A stretch of 62,946 bases of DNA from JAJZEO01 sp964477345 (GTDB taxonomy: Bacteria > Chlamydiota > Chlamydiia > Chlamydiales > 2-12-FULL-49-11): positions 1 through 62,946 of the forward strand of contig CAYZDL010000008.1 of assembly GCA_964477345.1 (NCBI GenBank), given 5' to 3'. Under the pieces are notes generated by a model. The model ran no database searches. It worked only from the letters and a program-made list of their open reading frames with translations, and was not told the DNA's origin. The position numbers and the translations under genes were made by a program. How positions within the stretch are numbered: the first letter of the stretch is position 1; every line of letters begins with the position of its first letter. Shown here one piece after another: positions 1-9,615 of this stretch.

Positions 1-324
1 GCGACGGGCACGCCCTGCCGGCCGTCGTGGGCGATTGATCGATATACGAACCCTCTTTAGCATTGGCCACAAAAGGACGAGGATCGATACGAGGGCAATC
101 AGACCGTGGGGGTAAAACCGGTGTGAGGAGATATAGTTAAGAGAGAACGAGAAGGCAAGAAAAGCTGTAACCGCATACCCAAGGTACCCCTGGTTTTTCA
201 AAGTCGCGGCAGTCGTAATAATAAGCGCAGATGCCATGGAGGTTAAAAGAGACGCCACACTCCCTACGTGTAAATAAGCATAACTTCCAAGAGTCACTAA
301 AAATATTGAGTAAACGTAGAGCAC
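1..324 (-). CDS. TMEM14/UPF0136-like small membrane protein, 3' end beyond window
   Basis: Reading the minus strand from a GTG at 322-324 gives 108 open codons running off the window edge. The GTG is preceded by AAGGAG at 6-base spacing, which supports this start. The product is almost wholly hydrophobic, with about four short membrane segments. It has the pattern Gly-Ser-Val-x-Ser-Leu early on and a later Arg-Phe-x-Pro-x-Gly-Leu turn, both typical of TMEM14 (UPF0136) proteins, which are about 100 residues long. The last ~11 codons are Arg/Pro-rich and lie in very GC-rich DNA unlike the rest of the window, so the natural C-terminus may lie elsewhere. No function is established for bacterial members. 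Confidence 0.6.
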   Translation of the reverse strand, partial: MLYVYSIFLVTLGSYAYLHVGSVASLLTSMASALIITTAATLKNQGYLGYAVTAFLAFSFSLNYISSHRFYPHGLIALVSILVLLWPMLKRVRISINRPRRPAGRARR

Positions 325-598
325 AAACTTCTCCTTTTTAAATCCTGTCTATACAACTTTGTCATAGTAGATATTTTATTACAGATCTATAAATAAATTT
401 TTAATCCGACTAAGAGATTGAATTATAACGATAAACCATGTAAAATATTCCTGTAAAACAAAATTTTTCATCTATGAAATAAGGCTTTCAAATGCACTCT
501 TCACTATTTTAAAATTTTTACTATATAAATCGTGTGCGCTCAAAATCTCAAGATTAGCTGGTGATAGACTCAAAATAATAATAAAATAGAGGTTTATA

Positions 599-3500
599 AT
601 GGAAACAATAAAAGAAAATGCTCTAGGAGCAAAGTTAATTCCTCTCGATGCGACTTCTCTAATTCACTTAGCTAGAACTTCTTTTGAAAAGAGCCGTGAA
701 GATAGTGGCTTTATAGACTCTCGTGTTATTTCCGTTGCCGCTGCAGTCGCTGCGGCAGTATTAGCGGCTCTTCAGATTCCTGTCTATGTTGCCCGGTCAT
801 TGGTAAATGCTGCCCTGATCGTCATCAATCTGAATGCAAATAACGAGATGCAAAAGGCAGCTGACGATTTTAAGGGGGCTCTTCAATGCTTAGCCTTCTC
901 TGCACTTACAACTTTACTTATAGCTGCAGCCATCATTTCTCCGCATTGGGCCTTCTCCTATTTTGAAACCGCGCCAATCGAAGAAAAACCTGACGAAGAA
1001 GAAAAGACAAGGGAGAATGAGCCGCTCATAAGCCGACTTGGGACTCTTCGAAGCCAATTGGATTCTTTAAGTGCGGCTCACAAATTAGAACTTCAAGATA
1101 AGATAGATGAAGTTGCACGTTTAGAGGTAGAACTGCAGAGTGCAAGGACGGTTGTACCAGTTGCTAACGCAGAAGCTTCTGCAGCTCATGCTCAAGAAAA
1201 ACAACGCTTAGAGCACCAAATAGTGGAAGCTAGGAAAACATTTGCAGAGGAAAAGAGTCAGCTTCTAGCAGCACAAGGTGAGCACGAAAAAGCTAGAAGC
1301 GAGCATACTTCACAGCTTCAAAGACTCGAACAAGAATTAGGGGCTTCCAAAGATAGATTTAAAGCACTAGAAGATGAGCGAAATGCGAAAATTGTTATAT
1401 TAGAATTGGAGGTGAAAAAGGCCCAAGAAGAGTTAACTTCTGGTATAAAACAATTAACCGAAGATCGTCAAAGTGAAAAGGAAAAATGGCTTGAACAAGC
1501 AAGTCAACTAAGAGCGGAATGCGAAGAGCGACTTCGTCAAGCCCAAGAGGGATTAAGAGCCGCTTTAGAAGAGAAGCAAAGAATAGCGGTAGACGCGACA
1601 GGGCCTGTAATAGCTGAAGATCATTCACTGAATGACTCAAGCTTTATTTTGGCTTCCGAAGAAAACCAACGTCTCAAAGAGGAGAGAGCAGCTCTTTCGG
1701 ATGATTTGGTAGCCGAACTAGAAGAGAAAAGAGATCAAGTGGATGCATTAGAAAGAGAGCTTCAACAATTAGTTGCGAGAATTAAGGCTTCAGAAGCTCT
1801 AAAAGCCGAACAATTAGAGGCGGAATTGGCAAGCTACAAAGATGGCCAGACATCAAAACTATCATTTGTCTTAAATAGTGTGAGATACGAAGTGATCGCG
1901 AACTCAAGCAACCCTAACTCTATTACACAATTCAATCGTCTTCACACGTTAGTACGAGTCTGCCAAGAAGGTGAACATAGACACAACCTGATTCAAATTC
2001 TTAAAGCTTTCCGAAGCGAGCAGGCTGTTTCTTTAGTTGATAGATCATGTGTTGTCATAGATTTATCCGAAATTATCGATGCCAATTATATCCCTGATGT
2101 AACAACGATTCAGGCTGCGGGAAGTACGGGTGCGTTAGTCGAAGTCACTCACTCTTGGTTACAGAATTTAACTGGAGAGCAGCATGATCCGACAAAATAC
2201 ACTAAATACAGTTCCTACATGAATGAGATGAAATTTTTTTGCGCAAAACTCTTTCCTGAAGGTTGGGCCACAGATCTTACCCCAAGCGCTCATCCATTGC
2301 ATAAATTGATCATCGAAATTCGAAATTACATCATGAAAGATTCACACCCAGGCAGCCATTCGAATCCAAGAGATAGGTATCAAAAATTTTGCGCGGCACT
2401 TGATGAAGCTTGTCTCTTGTTACAAACTACAGAAAATCGAGCTCCTCATTTTGATGTGATTGAGAGAATTATCGATGAAATTGTGATTGCAAGGTGGATG
2501 AAAGTCTCTCTTGATGGATTTATGAATAGGCTTTTAGAGCACGTAGAAACCGAGTGTGCAAAGAGGGATCAAAGAGAACCTATCATCCCACGGCAATTTA
2601 AGTTTCATACCTTTGGAAAAGAGCTCATCGAGCTGAATGATCAGGTTGACCACGCTCCTAAATACACAAAGAAAGGTTCTCTTGATTTGGCAGCACAGCA
2701 ATTCACTGGTGAAATGTTGGGAGGGGATTTTACAGGAGGGATGAATACCCCAAATGTTCGCTCTTTAGATACTTATTCATCAGAGAGTGGCGAACAACAG
2801 GTCGTTGTCTATTCAAGACATGGATCTCCTACATCTGGCAAAAAGGGCACTTTGGGCGCCCTACAAGCTTTGGGGGTTAATATAACTGCAAAGCTTTTGG
2901 GAAAAAAAGTAGGAAACACCTTGGAAGATGTAGTGCCCAACTATGAGCGATTCATCGCTGCCTTGTCTGAAGGAGGAGAGGCTGCATTTTTTGCCGTTCA
3001 CCAACAGCTCGATGGAGGGACAGAGATGGACCGAGTTTTAGCCATCATGGCCCTTCAAGAACGTCATGAAAACGTTGCCGTTCTTGTTCAGCCAATTGGT
3101 CAGGGGCATTTGGGAACGAAATCAGGCCCTTATGAAGACGCAAATACTTTTGATCAACTTAAACAAGCTATCATTGAGAATTTCTTTGAGAATGGAGAGG
3201 GATCACCAGCTGATCGAAGAAGATGTCAGTTGCCACAATTTGTTTTAAAAGATGCATCCTATAAAGATAGGATGGAGGAAATCATCGACTTTGTTAGAGC
3301 CAACTACTTTGATGAAAAGGATGACTTTTCTAATGCCGCTGTTTGGGAAGAATTTATCCTGATTTTCTTCACTTATCAGCGGGAAGATTTAATGTTTAGG
3401 TTTCAAGGGGAGAAGGGTTTGAAAGTCGTTTATAAAACCACCCCTTGTAAAGATTTCCAAGATCGAGGGGGGAAGGTTGCCTTGACATTTGCGTGCATTG

Positions 3501-4336
3501 CAGCAATGTGCTCGGATCGTTTCGACTCGCAAGAATTTATGAGAGAGCAGGCGGTGCATGTCACGATGGCCCCATTTATGATTAAACGAACAGGAATGTT
3601 ACCAGGTAAGTTAGCAATTATTAGAACGCTCCATCCTCGCCTTGTAAGAGCTTACGAAAACCGTGATCGTCTTGCTGCAATCAAAGAATTTAAATTTGGC
3701 GGCACACACAGACTAGTAGGTCATCGAACTGATGCAAGGCCTCATCAAAAAGCGATTCTCGACCTAGCTGAGTTTAAAACTCGAGAAGAAATCAGAGATC
3801 GCCTCCATTGGATACAGGGGGCAGGTCGTTCAGAGGTGTTGACAGTATCCGGTGCCGAGTTATTAGCTGAATTTACTCAGATGAAAGGAAAGCGACTTCC
3901 TGCGACAACACCTATCTATATGAATGGAACTAGAAAGGCGACAACCTTGGGTGAATTCTTATCTACTTTGGGAGAACACTCTGATCGTTTGCATCAGTGT
4001 TTGGCGCTTGCGACTAATGGAGTAGCGAAATCAGGTAAAGATCAAATGCATAAAGCAATGGATCGCCCAGAACAGCAATTAGCCCTATCTAAATTAAAAA
4101 ATCTCCGTTTTGAAATTACCACTACCGGTGATCAAACGTATAAAATCAACATGTGTCAGGACTGCGATTACCAAGTCACAGGAGAGATAACAGATGGTCG
4201 ATTTGAAGGGGAAGATCTTAACCCAGGGACACGTTTGGCTTTGATCACCACAACCCTAAGTGTAGAATTTAATGCTGCAATAGGAAACTTCACTAAAGAG
4301 GGGTCTTTTAATTGGTGGGTCAGCAAAATCGACTAA
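599..4336 (+). CDS. Inc-like coiled-coil membrane protein with candidate CX5R phosphatase domain
   Basis: This is a 1245-residue protein with ATG start and AGAGG 6 bases upstream. Residues ~43-78 and ~95-122 form two long hydrophobic segments separated by a short polar stretch, the bilobed layout of chlamydial inclusion-membrane proteins. Residues ~140-435 are rich in Glu, Gln, Lys and Ala in a coiled-coil pattern. Residues ~440-1245 are globular and not recognised overall. Near 950-956 the sequence reads Cys-Lys-Asp-Phe-Gln-Asp-Arg-Gly-Gly, preceded by a beta-like run (LKVVYKTTP) and followed by a helix (GGKVALTFACIAAM). That is the strand, CX5R loop, helix order of cysteine-dependent phosphatases, including bacterial phosphoinositide-phosphatase effectors. 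Family membership and any effector role are inference. The 3' end overlaps the converging adk by 17 bases. Confidence 0.7.
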   Translation: METIKENALGAKLIPLDATSLIHLARTSFEKSREDSGFIDSRVISVAAAVAAAVLAALQIPVYVARSLVNAALIVINLNANNEMQKAADDFKGALQCLAFSALTTLLIAAAIISPHWAFSYFETAPIEEKPDEEEKTRENEPLISRLGTLRSQLDSLSAAHKLELQDKIDEVARLEVELQSARTVVPVANAEASAAHAQEKQRLEHQIVEARKTFAEEKSQLLAAQGEHEKARSEHTSQLQRLEQELGASKDRFKALEDERNAKIVILELEVKKAQEELTSGIKQLTEDRQSEKEKWLEQASQLRAECEERLRQAQEGLRAALEEKQRIAVDATGPVIAEDHSLNDSSFILASEENQRLKEERAALSDDLVAELEEKRDQVDALERELQQLVARIKASEALKAEQLEAELASYKDGQTSKLSFVLNSVRYEVIANSSNPNSITQFNRLHTLVRVCQEGEHRHNLIQILKAFRSEQAVSLVDRSCVVIDLSEIIDANYIPDVTTIQAAGSTGALVEVTHSWLQNLTGEQHDPTKYTKYSSYMNEMKFFCAKLFPEGWATDLTPSAHPLHKLIIEIRNYIMKDSHPGSHSNPRDRYQKFCAALDEACLLLQTTENRAPHFDVIERIIDEIVIARWMKVSLDGFMNRLLEHVETECAKRDQREPIIPRQFKFHTFGKELIELNDQVDHAPKYTKKGSLDLAAQQFTGEMLGGDFTGGMNTPNVRSLDTYSSESGEQQVVVYSRHGSPTSGKKGTLGALQALGVNITAKLLGKKVGNTLEDVVPNYERFIAALSEGGEAAFFAVHQQLDGGTEMDRVLAIMALQERHENVAVLVQPIGQGHLGTKSGPYEDANTFDQLKQAIIENFFENGEGSPADRRRCQLPQFVLKDASYKDRMEEIIDFVRANYFDEKDDFSNAAVWEEFILIFFTYQREDLMFRFQGEKGLKVVYKTTPCKDFQDRGGKVALTFACIAAMCSDRFDSQEFMREQAVHVTMAPFMIKRTGMLPGKLAIIRTLHPRLVRAYENRDRLAAIKEFKFGGTHRLVGHRTDARPHQKAILDLAEFKTREEIRDRLHWIQGAGRSEVLTVSGAELLAEFTQMKGKRLPATTPIYMNGTRKATTLGEFLSTLGEHSDRLHQCLALATNGVAKSGKDQMHKAMDRPEQQLALSKLKNLRFEITTTGDQTYKINMCQDCDYQVTGEITDGRFEGEDLNPGTRLALITTTLSVEFNAAIGNFTKEGSFNWWVSKID

Positions 4337-4955
4337 GCGATATTTCGATCAACTGCTCGACTGCATCGGGGCCTTGTCCCTTTGTGCAATCGATAGTGAT
4401 TAAGCTCCCTTGGCTCTTGTAATGATCGATTAAGGGAGCTGTCATCTCGTGGTAGACCTTCAATCTATTTGAGACAACCTCTTCTGTATCGTCACTGCGC
4501 AAAATGAGTTCGCCACCACAAATATCGCAAATACGGTGCTTTTGAGGTGGCTGATTAATCAGGTTGTAGATGTGTCCACATTCTTTACAGGTGCGCCTAT
4601 TAACAAGCCTTTCCATGATTTTCTGGTCGGGGATTTCAAGATAAACAATGGCAATTTTTATTCCGTGAATGAGGGTCTCTAGCAACTTGGCTTGAGAAAT
4701 TGTTCGAGGAAAGCCATCGAGAACCCACCCCTTTTTGGCATCATCTCTTTCTAATCGTTCTTTGACTAGGCCAATTACATCACTGTCTTCAAGCATAGCG
4801 CCAGTAGCCATTTTTTTAATAATATAGTCAGGGAGATGAGAGTTTTTTCGGAGAAGGTCTCCTGTAGAAATGTGGGGAATTTCGTATTTTTCTGCCAATC
4901 GAGCAGCTTGAGTCCCTTTTCCACTCCCGGGAGCTCCTAACATAATGAGATGCAA
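4320..4955 (-). CDS. adk: adenylate kinase
   Basis: This 211-residue protein interconverts ATP + AMP and 2 ADP in the cytosol. The P-loop GAPGSGKGTQ lies at residues 7-16, the AMP-site LDGFPRT follows at about 80, and the lid holds four cysteines in CKEC and CDIC pairs about 20 residues apart, the zinc-binding lid form. Length matches the family. The start is TTG at 4953-4955 with AGAGG five bases upstream; the next ATG, four codons in, would remove the first beta strand, so TTG is preferred. The gene converges on the large Inc-like gene and overlaps its end by 17 bases. Confidence 0.96.
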   Translation of the reverse strand: MHLIMLGAPGSGKGTQAARLAEKYEIPHISTGDLLRKNSHLPDYIIKKMATGAMLEDSDVIGLVKERLERDDAKKGWVLDGFPRTISQAKLLETLIHGIKIAIVYLEIPDQKIMERLVNRRTCKECGHIYNLINQPPQKHRICDICGGELILRSDDTEEVVSNRLKVYHEMTAPLIDHYKSQGSLITIDCTKGQGPDAVEQLIEISLSRFC

Positions 4956-4999
4956 AGCTACCTCTATCTTGTTATTAAAACCACAAAAGAGTTTATCGA

Positions 5000-6475
5000 T
5001 CAGGGTAAATAAGGTCTAGCAAATGTCTTAAATTTTTCTATTTGCTCTTCACGAAAGGCGTCAGTCTGGGCTAGGAGTTTTTGAAGAGTTGCAGCAACTT
5101 GTGGGGCAATTTCTAGGGTTGCCTTGACATCGAGAAAGAGGCATCTGGTTCGCCTTGCGAGAAGATCGGTGAGGGTTTGTGCCATTTCATGCTCAATGGC
5201 AATCTTGATATCGTCATCGGTATAAGAGAGGTGAGGGTGAAGTTTTTCCCCTTTATGGGAGTGAGTCAGCTCTTCAAAGGGCATCTTTGTCGTTTTGCAG
5301 CTGATATTTTCCAAAAGATGTGCCCCAATCGCATGATCGATCGTATCCTCAGCCATTTTGCGGGCAATCGTCCATTTCCCTCCAGCGATAGTGATGAGGT
5401 GGCTTTTAGAGGTGGTAATCTTGTGAGAACGGCTCAATTTTGCTGTCGAAGCATCAGATCGTTTCACTAGGGGACGTATCCCGGCAAAACAACTCTTGAT
5501 GTGATGAAGTCGTGGTTTTTTTGTCAGGTATTCTCCTGCCGCATTAAGAAGAAACTCGATCTCCTCATGAGTTGGATGTGCTTCCTGAAGAGGTTTTTCT
5601 GTAGGGACGTCTGTCGTTCCGACTAAAACTTTACCGTGCCAGGGGATGCAAAAAGCAAGTCTACCATCTCTTGTTTTGGGAAATACTAAAGCCGTTTCAC
5701 CGGACAAAAACTCTTTATCAAGAACGATGTGAGATCCTCTTGAAAATACCATCATGGGCGGGGCTGCCTGATCATCGAGTTTTCTAATTTCATCAGAAAA
5801 AATGCCTGCTGCATTGATGACTACTCTTCCATGAATCTCGAGCTCTTGGTTATTAATTAGATCTCGAGCCATGACCCCTTCAACTCGATCTCCTTGTTTA
5901 ATCAGCGAGATGACTGGGGTATAATTGAGAAGGGTAGCATCGTGAAGAGCAGCCATTTTGGCAAGTTCTATGGAAAACCTAGTATCATCAAATTGCCCAT
6001 CATAAAAGAGGCAACCGCCGTGAAGATTTTCACTATTTAAGGTTGGACACCTAGTTAAAACTTGATTATCGGGTAAATAACGGTGTGATTCATCCTCGAT
6101 TGGGCCAGCAAGGAAATCATAAAGACTCATTCCTAGTCCGTAGTAAAACCTTTCGTACCATTTGTAGTAAGGGATGATAAAAGGCTTTGCGTGTACCAAG
6201 TGGGGGGCTATTGATGCAAGTGTTCGCCTTTCATTGAGGGCCTCTTGGACTAAAAATAACTGCCCTTGCTTTAGGTAACGAACCCCTCCATGGATCAGTT
6301 TCGTCGATTTACTCGAGGCCGCAGAGGCAAAATCGTCTTTTTCAAGGAGAATCGTATTAAAGCCCCGAAGAGCTGCATCATAAGCGATCCAAAGACCCGT
6401 AGCTCCGCCGCCAATAACAATAACGTCCCAAAAATCTGTCTCATCTGCCTTTTTAATCATCGCATCTCTTCTCAT
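5000..6475 (-). CDS. glpD: aerobic glycerol-3-phosphate dehydrogenase
   Basis: This 491-residue flavoprotein oxidises sn-glycerol-3-phosphate to dihydroxyacetone phosphate and passes electrons to quinone at the membrane. The Rossmann FAD motif GGGATG is at residues 22-27, followed by the family stretch FASAASSKSTKLIHGGVRYL, where the HGGVRYL motif is diagnostic. The C-terminal alpha-helical domain is present and length is usual. The start ATG overlaps the glpK stop as ATGA, so the two genes are probably translationally coupled. Together they turn glycerol or glycerol-3-phosphate into a glycolytic intermediate. An alternative start lies five codons downstream. Confidence 0.95.
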   Translation of the reverse strand: MRRDAMIKKADETDFWDVIVIGGGATGLWIAYDAALRGFNTILLEKDDFASAASSKSTKLIHGGVRYLKQGQLFLVQEALNERRTLASIAPHLVHAKPFIIPYYKWYERFYYGLGMSLYDFLAGPIEDESHRYLPDNQVLTRCPTLNSENLHGGCLFYDGQFDDTRFSIELAKMAALHDATLLNYTPVISLIKQGDRVEGVMARDLINNQELEIHGRVVINAAGIFSDEIRKLDDQAAPPMMVFSRGSHIVLDKEFLSGETALVFPKTRDGRLAFCIPWHGKVLVGTTDVPTEKPLQEAHPTHEEIEFLLNAAGEYLTKKPRLHHIKSCFAGIRPLVKRSDASTAKLSRSHKITTSKSHLITIAGGKWTIARKMAEDTIDHAIGAHLLENISCKTTKMPFEELTHSHKGEKLHPHLSYTDDDIKIAIEHEMAQTLTDLLARRTRCLFLDVKATLEIAPQVAATLQKLLAQTDAFREEQIEKFKTFARPYLP

Positions 6476-7971
6476 GATGGATCACCAGATGCCCAATTTA
6501 GAGCGAGTTTAACGGCCCGTTTCCAATATTGTTTCGATTTAGCGATGTCGCTTAAGCTTTGGCTAGGGGTACATTTTCGATCAAACCTCCAGAGGGCTTT
6601 GATTTGATCGAGATTTTGCCAGAATCCTACAGCTAGACCAGCGAGGTAAGCGCCCCCAACCGCTGTCATCTCTTTTAATGCACTTATAGAAAGGCTAATT
6701 CCGATTAAATCGGCTTGCATTTGCATTAAAAAGAGATCTTCGCTCATTCCACCGTCACATTTAATTTGCCTGATCGGAGAGGTGGCATCCTTTTGCATCG
6801 CTTCTAATACGTCAGTCACTTGGAATGCAACCCCCTCAAGAGCAGCTCTTGCGATATGACCTAAATTGGTACTGTCTGAAATGCCCAATATCGTACCTCT
6901 AACCGATTCATTCCAGTAAGGGGAAGCTAAACCATTGAGGGCCGGAACAAAATAGATACCTCCATTGTCTGAAACACTAAAAGCAAGCGATTCTATTTCT
7001 TTCGGCGTTTTAATGATCCCCAAGTAATCGATCAACCAACTGACTAACGACCCTGCTGAGTAGACGAGTCCCTCTATAGCATACTCAGGCGGGTTTGCTC
7101 CGATTTTCCAAGCAAGTGTCGTCAATAGATTATGTTTAGAGTTAATCGGGTCTTGGCCTGTATTCATCAGCAAGAAGCTTCCTGTTCCATAGGTACATTT
7201 GACATCGCCTTTATTAAAACATGCCTGGCCGAAGAGAGCCGCTTGTTGGTCTCCGATCATCGAGGCAATAGGAATAGGATAAGGGATGATATCGCAATCT
7301 GTCATTCCATAAACTTCTGAATTCGATTTCACTTCGGGTAGCATCGCTTTAGGGATATTGAAAATTTTCAAGAGTTCTGGATCCCAACTCATGGTATGGA
7401 TGTTAAATAAAAGGGTGCGACACGCATTGACCGGGTCAGTTGTAAAATGGCGTCCATTTGTCAGTTTCCACAAAAGCCAGGTATTGACGGTTCCAAATAA
7501 AAGTTCTCCCTTTTCAGCCCTCTCAAAAGCTCCTTCTACACGATTCAAAATCCAAGCAATTTTGGATGCTGAAAAGTACGATAAAACAAAAAGACCTGTT
7601 CTTTCACGAATCAACCTCTCATGTTCAGCCTTGATAGGGGCAAGCATTTCGGTAGTGCGACGATCATTCCAAACAATTGCATTCCAAATCGGCTTTCCTG
7701 TCGCTTTTTCCCAAACAATAGTTGTCTCACGCTGATTTGCGATTCCGATGGCCGAAATTTCATGAAGAAGAACGCTGGTTTTGCTTAAGAGCTGAGATAT
7801 ACAACTCTTTTGGGTCTCCCAAAGCTCTTCGGGATCGTGTTCAATCCAGCCTTGATTAGGGTGGTGTTGCGTAATAGATTCCTGCTCTATCCCAACAATT
7901 TCCCCTTGACGATCAATGAGAAGCGCCCTTGAACTTGTCGTTCCCGCATCTATACTTAAAACGTACTTCAT
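6472..7971 (-). CDS. glpK: glycerol kinase
   Basis: This 499-residue FGGY-family kinase phosphorylates glycerol to sn-glycerol-3-phosphate with ATP. It begins with the phosphate-binding DAGTTSSRALLID near residues 8-20, carries the substrate-region motifs NQRETT and WNAIVWNDRR, and ends with the GMSEDLFLMQMQADL-type ATP-site segment. Length matches E. coli GlpK. It is the first gene of a glpK-glpD pair overlapping by four bases. No glycerol facilitator is seen nearby. Whether the bacterium uses host glycerol is an inference from the pair. Confidence 0.96.
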   Translation of the reverse strand: MKYVLSIDAGTTSSRALLIDRQGEIVGIEQESITQHHPNQGWIEHDPEELWETQKSCISQLLSKTSVLLHEISAIGIANQRETTIVWEKATGKPIWNAIVWNDRRTTEMLAPIKAEHERLIRERTGLFVLSYFSASKIAWILNRVEGAFERAEKGELLFGTVNTWLLWKLTNGRHFTTDPVNACRTLLFNIHTMSWDPELLKIFNIPKAMLPEVKSNSEVYGMTDCDIIPYPIPIASMIGDQQAALFGQACFNKGDVKCTYGTGSFLLMNTGQDPINSKHNLLTTLAWKIGANPPEYAIEGLVYSAGSLVSWLIDYLGIIKTPKEIESLAFSVSDNGGIYFVPALNGLASPYWNESVRGTILGISDSTNLGHIARAALEGVAFQVTDVLEAMQKDATSPIRQIKCDGGMSEDLFLMQMQADLIGISLSISALKEMTAVGGAYLAGLAVGFWQNLDQIKALWRFDRKCTPSQSLSDIAKSKQYWKRAVKLALNWASGDPS

Positions 7972-8010
7972 CTTCTGCAGTATAGTCTTTTACGAATTAA
8001 TTGGTAGTGG

Positions 8011-8406
8011 CTAGATGGGCTCTTCAGGGACGACACCAATCGCGATAAAATAAAAGATGATAACAGGAATAATGGCCGTGCATAAGCACATGACCACAAA
8101 TATGATGCGAATAGCTGTGGAATTAATCGTGAGATACTTTCCAATACCACCGCATACACCTGCAATCTGTCGATCTTTTCTAGATCGATAAAGCTTTTTG
8201 TAATTTGCTAATACATAAGACTTTGGCCCAAGCGGCAACACTAATGCTAAAATCAAATAGACAATGAGAAAGAGGCCGCCTGACATCAAGGTAGCAATGA
8301 CAAATAGAAGGCGAATGAGTGACGCGTCGAGCTTAAGGTATTGAGCTAGACCTCCACAAACACCCATGAACTTCTTATCGAATCTTTCTTTGTACAGTCG
8401 CTTCAT
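8011..8406 (-). CDS. tandem PspC-domain membrane protein
   Basis: The 131-residue protein contains two PspC units of about 60 residues. Each starts with a basic segment and a GVCGG motif (residues ~17-21 and ~84-88), then a Tyr-Leu and an Ile-Arg pair, then a hydrophobic membrane stretch. PspC in the phage-shock response is an inner-membrane sensor working with PspA and PspB, but stand-alone PspC proteins are common and their role is unclear. No pspA or pspB is seen here. It sits 39 bases upstream of glpK on the same strand. Confidence 0.85.
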   Translation of the reverse strand: MKRLYKERFDKKFMGVCGGLAQYLKLDASLIRLLFVIATLMSGGLFLIVYLILALVLPLGPKSYVLANYKKLYRSRKDRQIAGVCGGIGKYLTINSTAIRIIFVVMCLCTAIIPVIIFYFIAIGVVPEEPI

Positions 8407-8431
8407 ATGTTCAAAAAACTATAGAATATCT

Positions 8432-9247
8432 CTAACTTATACAAAAGGGAATTGGTGAAAAAAAAGATAATGCTTTCTTTGTAAGGGGGTGGAAAAATCC
8501 CAACCTATGAGCATGGAGACACATCCTAGCCCATTGAATTTCATTGTTTCCGTACTTTTTATCCCCTAAAACAGGAAAGCCCATATAACTCGATTGGACT
8601 CGAATTTGATTCTTTTTCCCTGTCGTCAATTGGAACCGGACAAGGCTTAAATTATCTCTGGTCTCAAGCCTTTCAAAATGGGTCTCAGCAAACACGCCTC
8701 CGTGATGAGTCACATGCATCTTTAGATTTCCATCTTCGACCAAATGGTGTTTCCAAGTCCCTTTTTCAGGGATTGCCCCTACAACAATGGCTCGGTATTC
8801 ACGAATGATAGAGTGATTGGCAAATTGAGCGATGAGCCCTTCTCGTGACTTCCCATTAAGGGCAAAGACTAAAACCCCTGACGTCTCACGATCAAGCCTT
8901 TGAACTGTAGAGACCTGTCCATACCGTTGTTTTAGCTTAGCATGAAGAGTAAAATCAGTCTCTCTATCGGTGGCCACACTAAGAAGCCCCTCAGGTTTAT
9001 CGACGACAACGATATCTTTATCTTCATAAAGAATTTCGATATCATCGAGGAATTTTTTCTTTTGCTTCAATTCACAGATCGCACCAGAAGCAATAGAAAG
9101 ATTTTTTTTAACAATCTGGTCATTAACAATTAAACGACCCTCCCCTAAAATATCTCTTAGAGTATTCTTAGAGGCGTCGGGCATGCACCTCGATAGTGCA
9201 TCCATAGCCATACAATTTTCTTCACATACCCATCTCATGACAGGCAT
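8432..9247 (-). CDS. RluA-family RNA pseudouridine synthase
   Basis: This 271-residue enzyme should isomerise uridine in rRNA or tRNA. An N-terminal S4-like RNA-binding region (residues ~20-65) is followed by the strand ILYEDKDIVVVDKPEGLLS and the catalytic motif QRLDRETSGVLVFA, whose Asp is the nucleophile. The closing KKNQIRVQ motif is also present. The ATG overlaps the dsbB stop by one base (TAATG), so it is likely coupled to dsbB. Which position it modifies, and so which Rlu name applies, cannot be read from the sequence. Confidence 0.92.
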   Translation of the reverse strand: MPVMRWVCEENCMAMDALSRCMPDASKNTLRDILGEGRLIVNDQIVKKNLSIASGAICELKQKKKFLDDIEILYEDKDIVVVDKPEGLLSVATDRETDFTLHAKLKQRYGQVSTVQRLDRETSGVLVFALNGKSREGLIAQFANHSIIREYRAIVVGAIPEKGTWKHHLVEDGNLKMHVTHHGGVFAETHFERLETRDNLSLVRFQLTTGKKNQIRVQSSYMGFPVLGDKKYGNNEIQWARMCLHAHRLGFFHPLTKKALSFFSPIPFCIS

Positions 9248-9615
9248 TATCTACTTTTTGTTCTTAAATTTCTAGAAAGTAGAATAAAAAAACTGATAAG
9301 AACGAAAATCGCCAGACCCCAAAAGGGGAGTAGAGAAATTTTTGAGCAATCTTCACAATGAGCAAAGCTGAAAATAATGTGATTTAAAGAGGCAGCTGCT
9401 CCAAAAATAGAGAGGGGAAGGAGAAAGGGGGCAATATCAGGGCGACGAAAAAAAAGGATAAAAAAGAGTAAAATTGGCAAGGGGAAAAGAAAGACCCTTT
9501 GAGTCCAACACAACTTGCACGCCTCATTCCCTAAAGCTTCGCTCACATATAGTGAAGCTAGGGTCGCTACAAGAGCCAGCGCATAGGCTAAAAACAGGCT
9601 ACTTCTTCTTATCAT
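9247..9615 (-). CDS. dsbB: DsbB-family disulfide bond formation protein
   Basis: A 122-residue inner-membrane protein with four hydrophobic segments. It carries two redox cysteine pairs, Cys33-x-x-Cys36 (CKLC) after the first helix and Cys87/Cys90 (HCEDC) in the second periplasmic loop. DsbB reoxidises a periplasmic thioredoxin-like partner and passes electrons to quinone. The DsbA-like gene directly upstream overlaps it by 17 bases, and a dsbB/thioredoxin pair is known in Chlamydia. It is shorter than E. coli DsbB, as in the short Dsb-type family. Confidence 0.88.
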   Translation of the reverse strand: MIRRSSLFLAYALALVATLASLYVSEALGNEACKLCWTQRVFLFPLPILLFFILFFRRPDIAPFLLPLSIFGAAASLNHIIFSFAHCEDCSKISLLPFWGLAIFVLISFFILLSRNLRTKSR

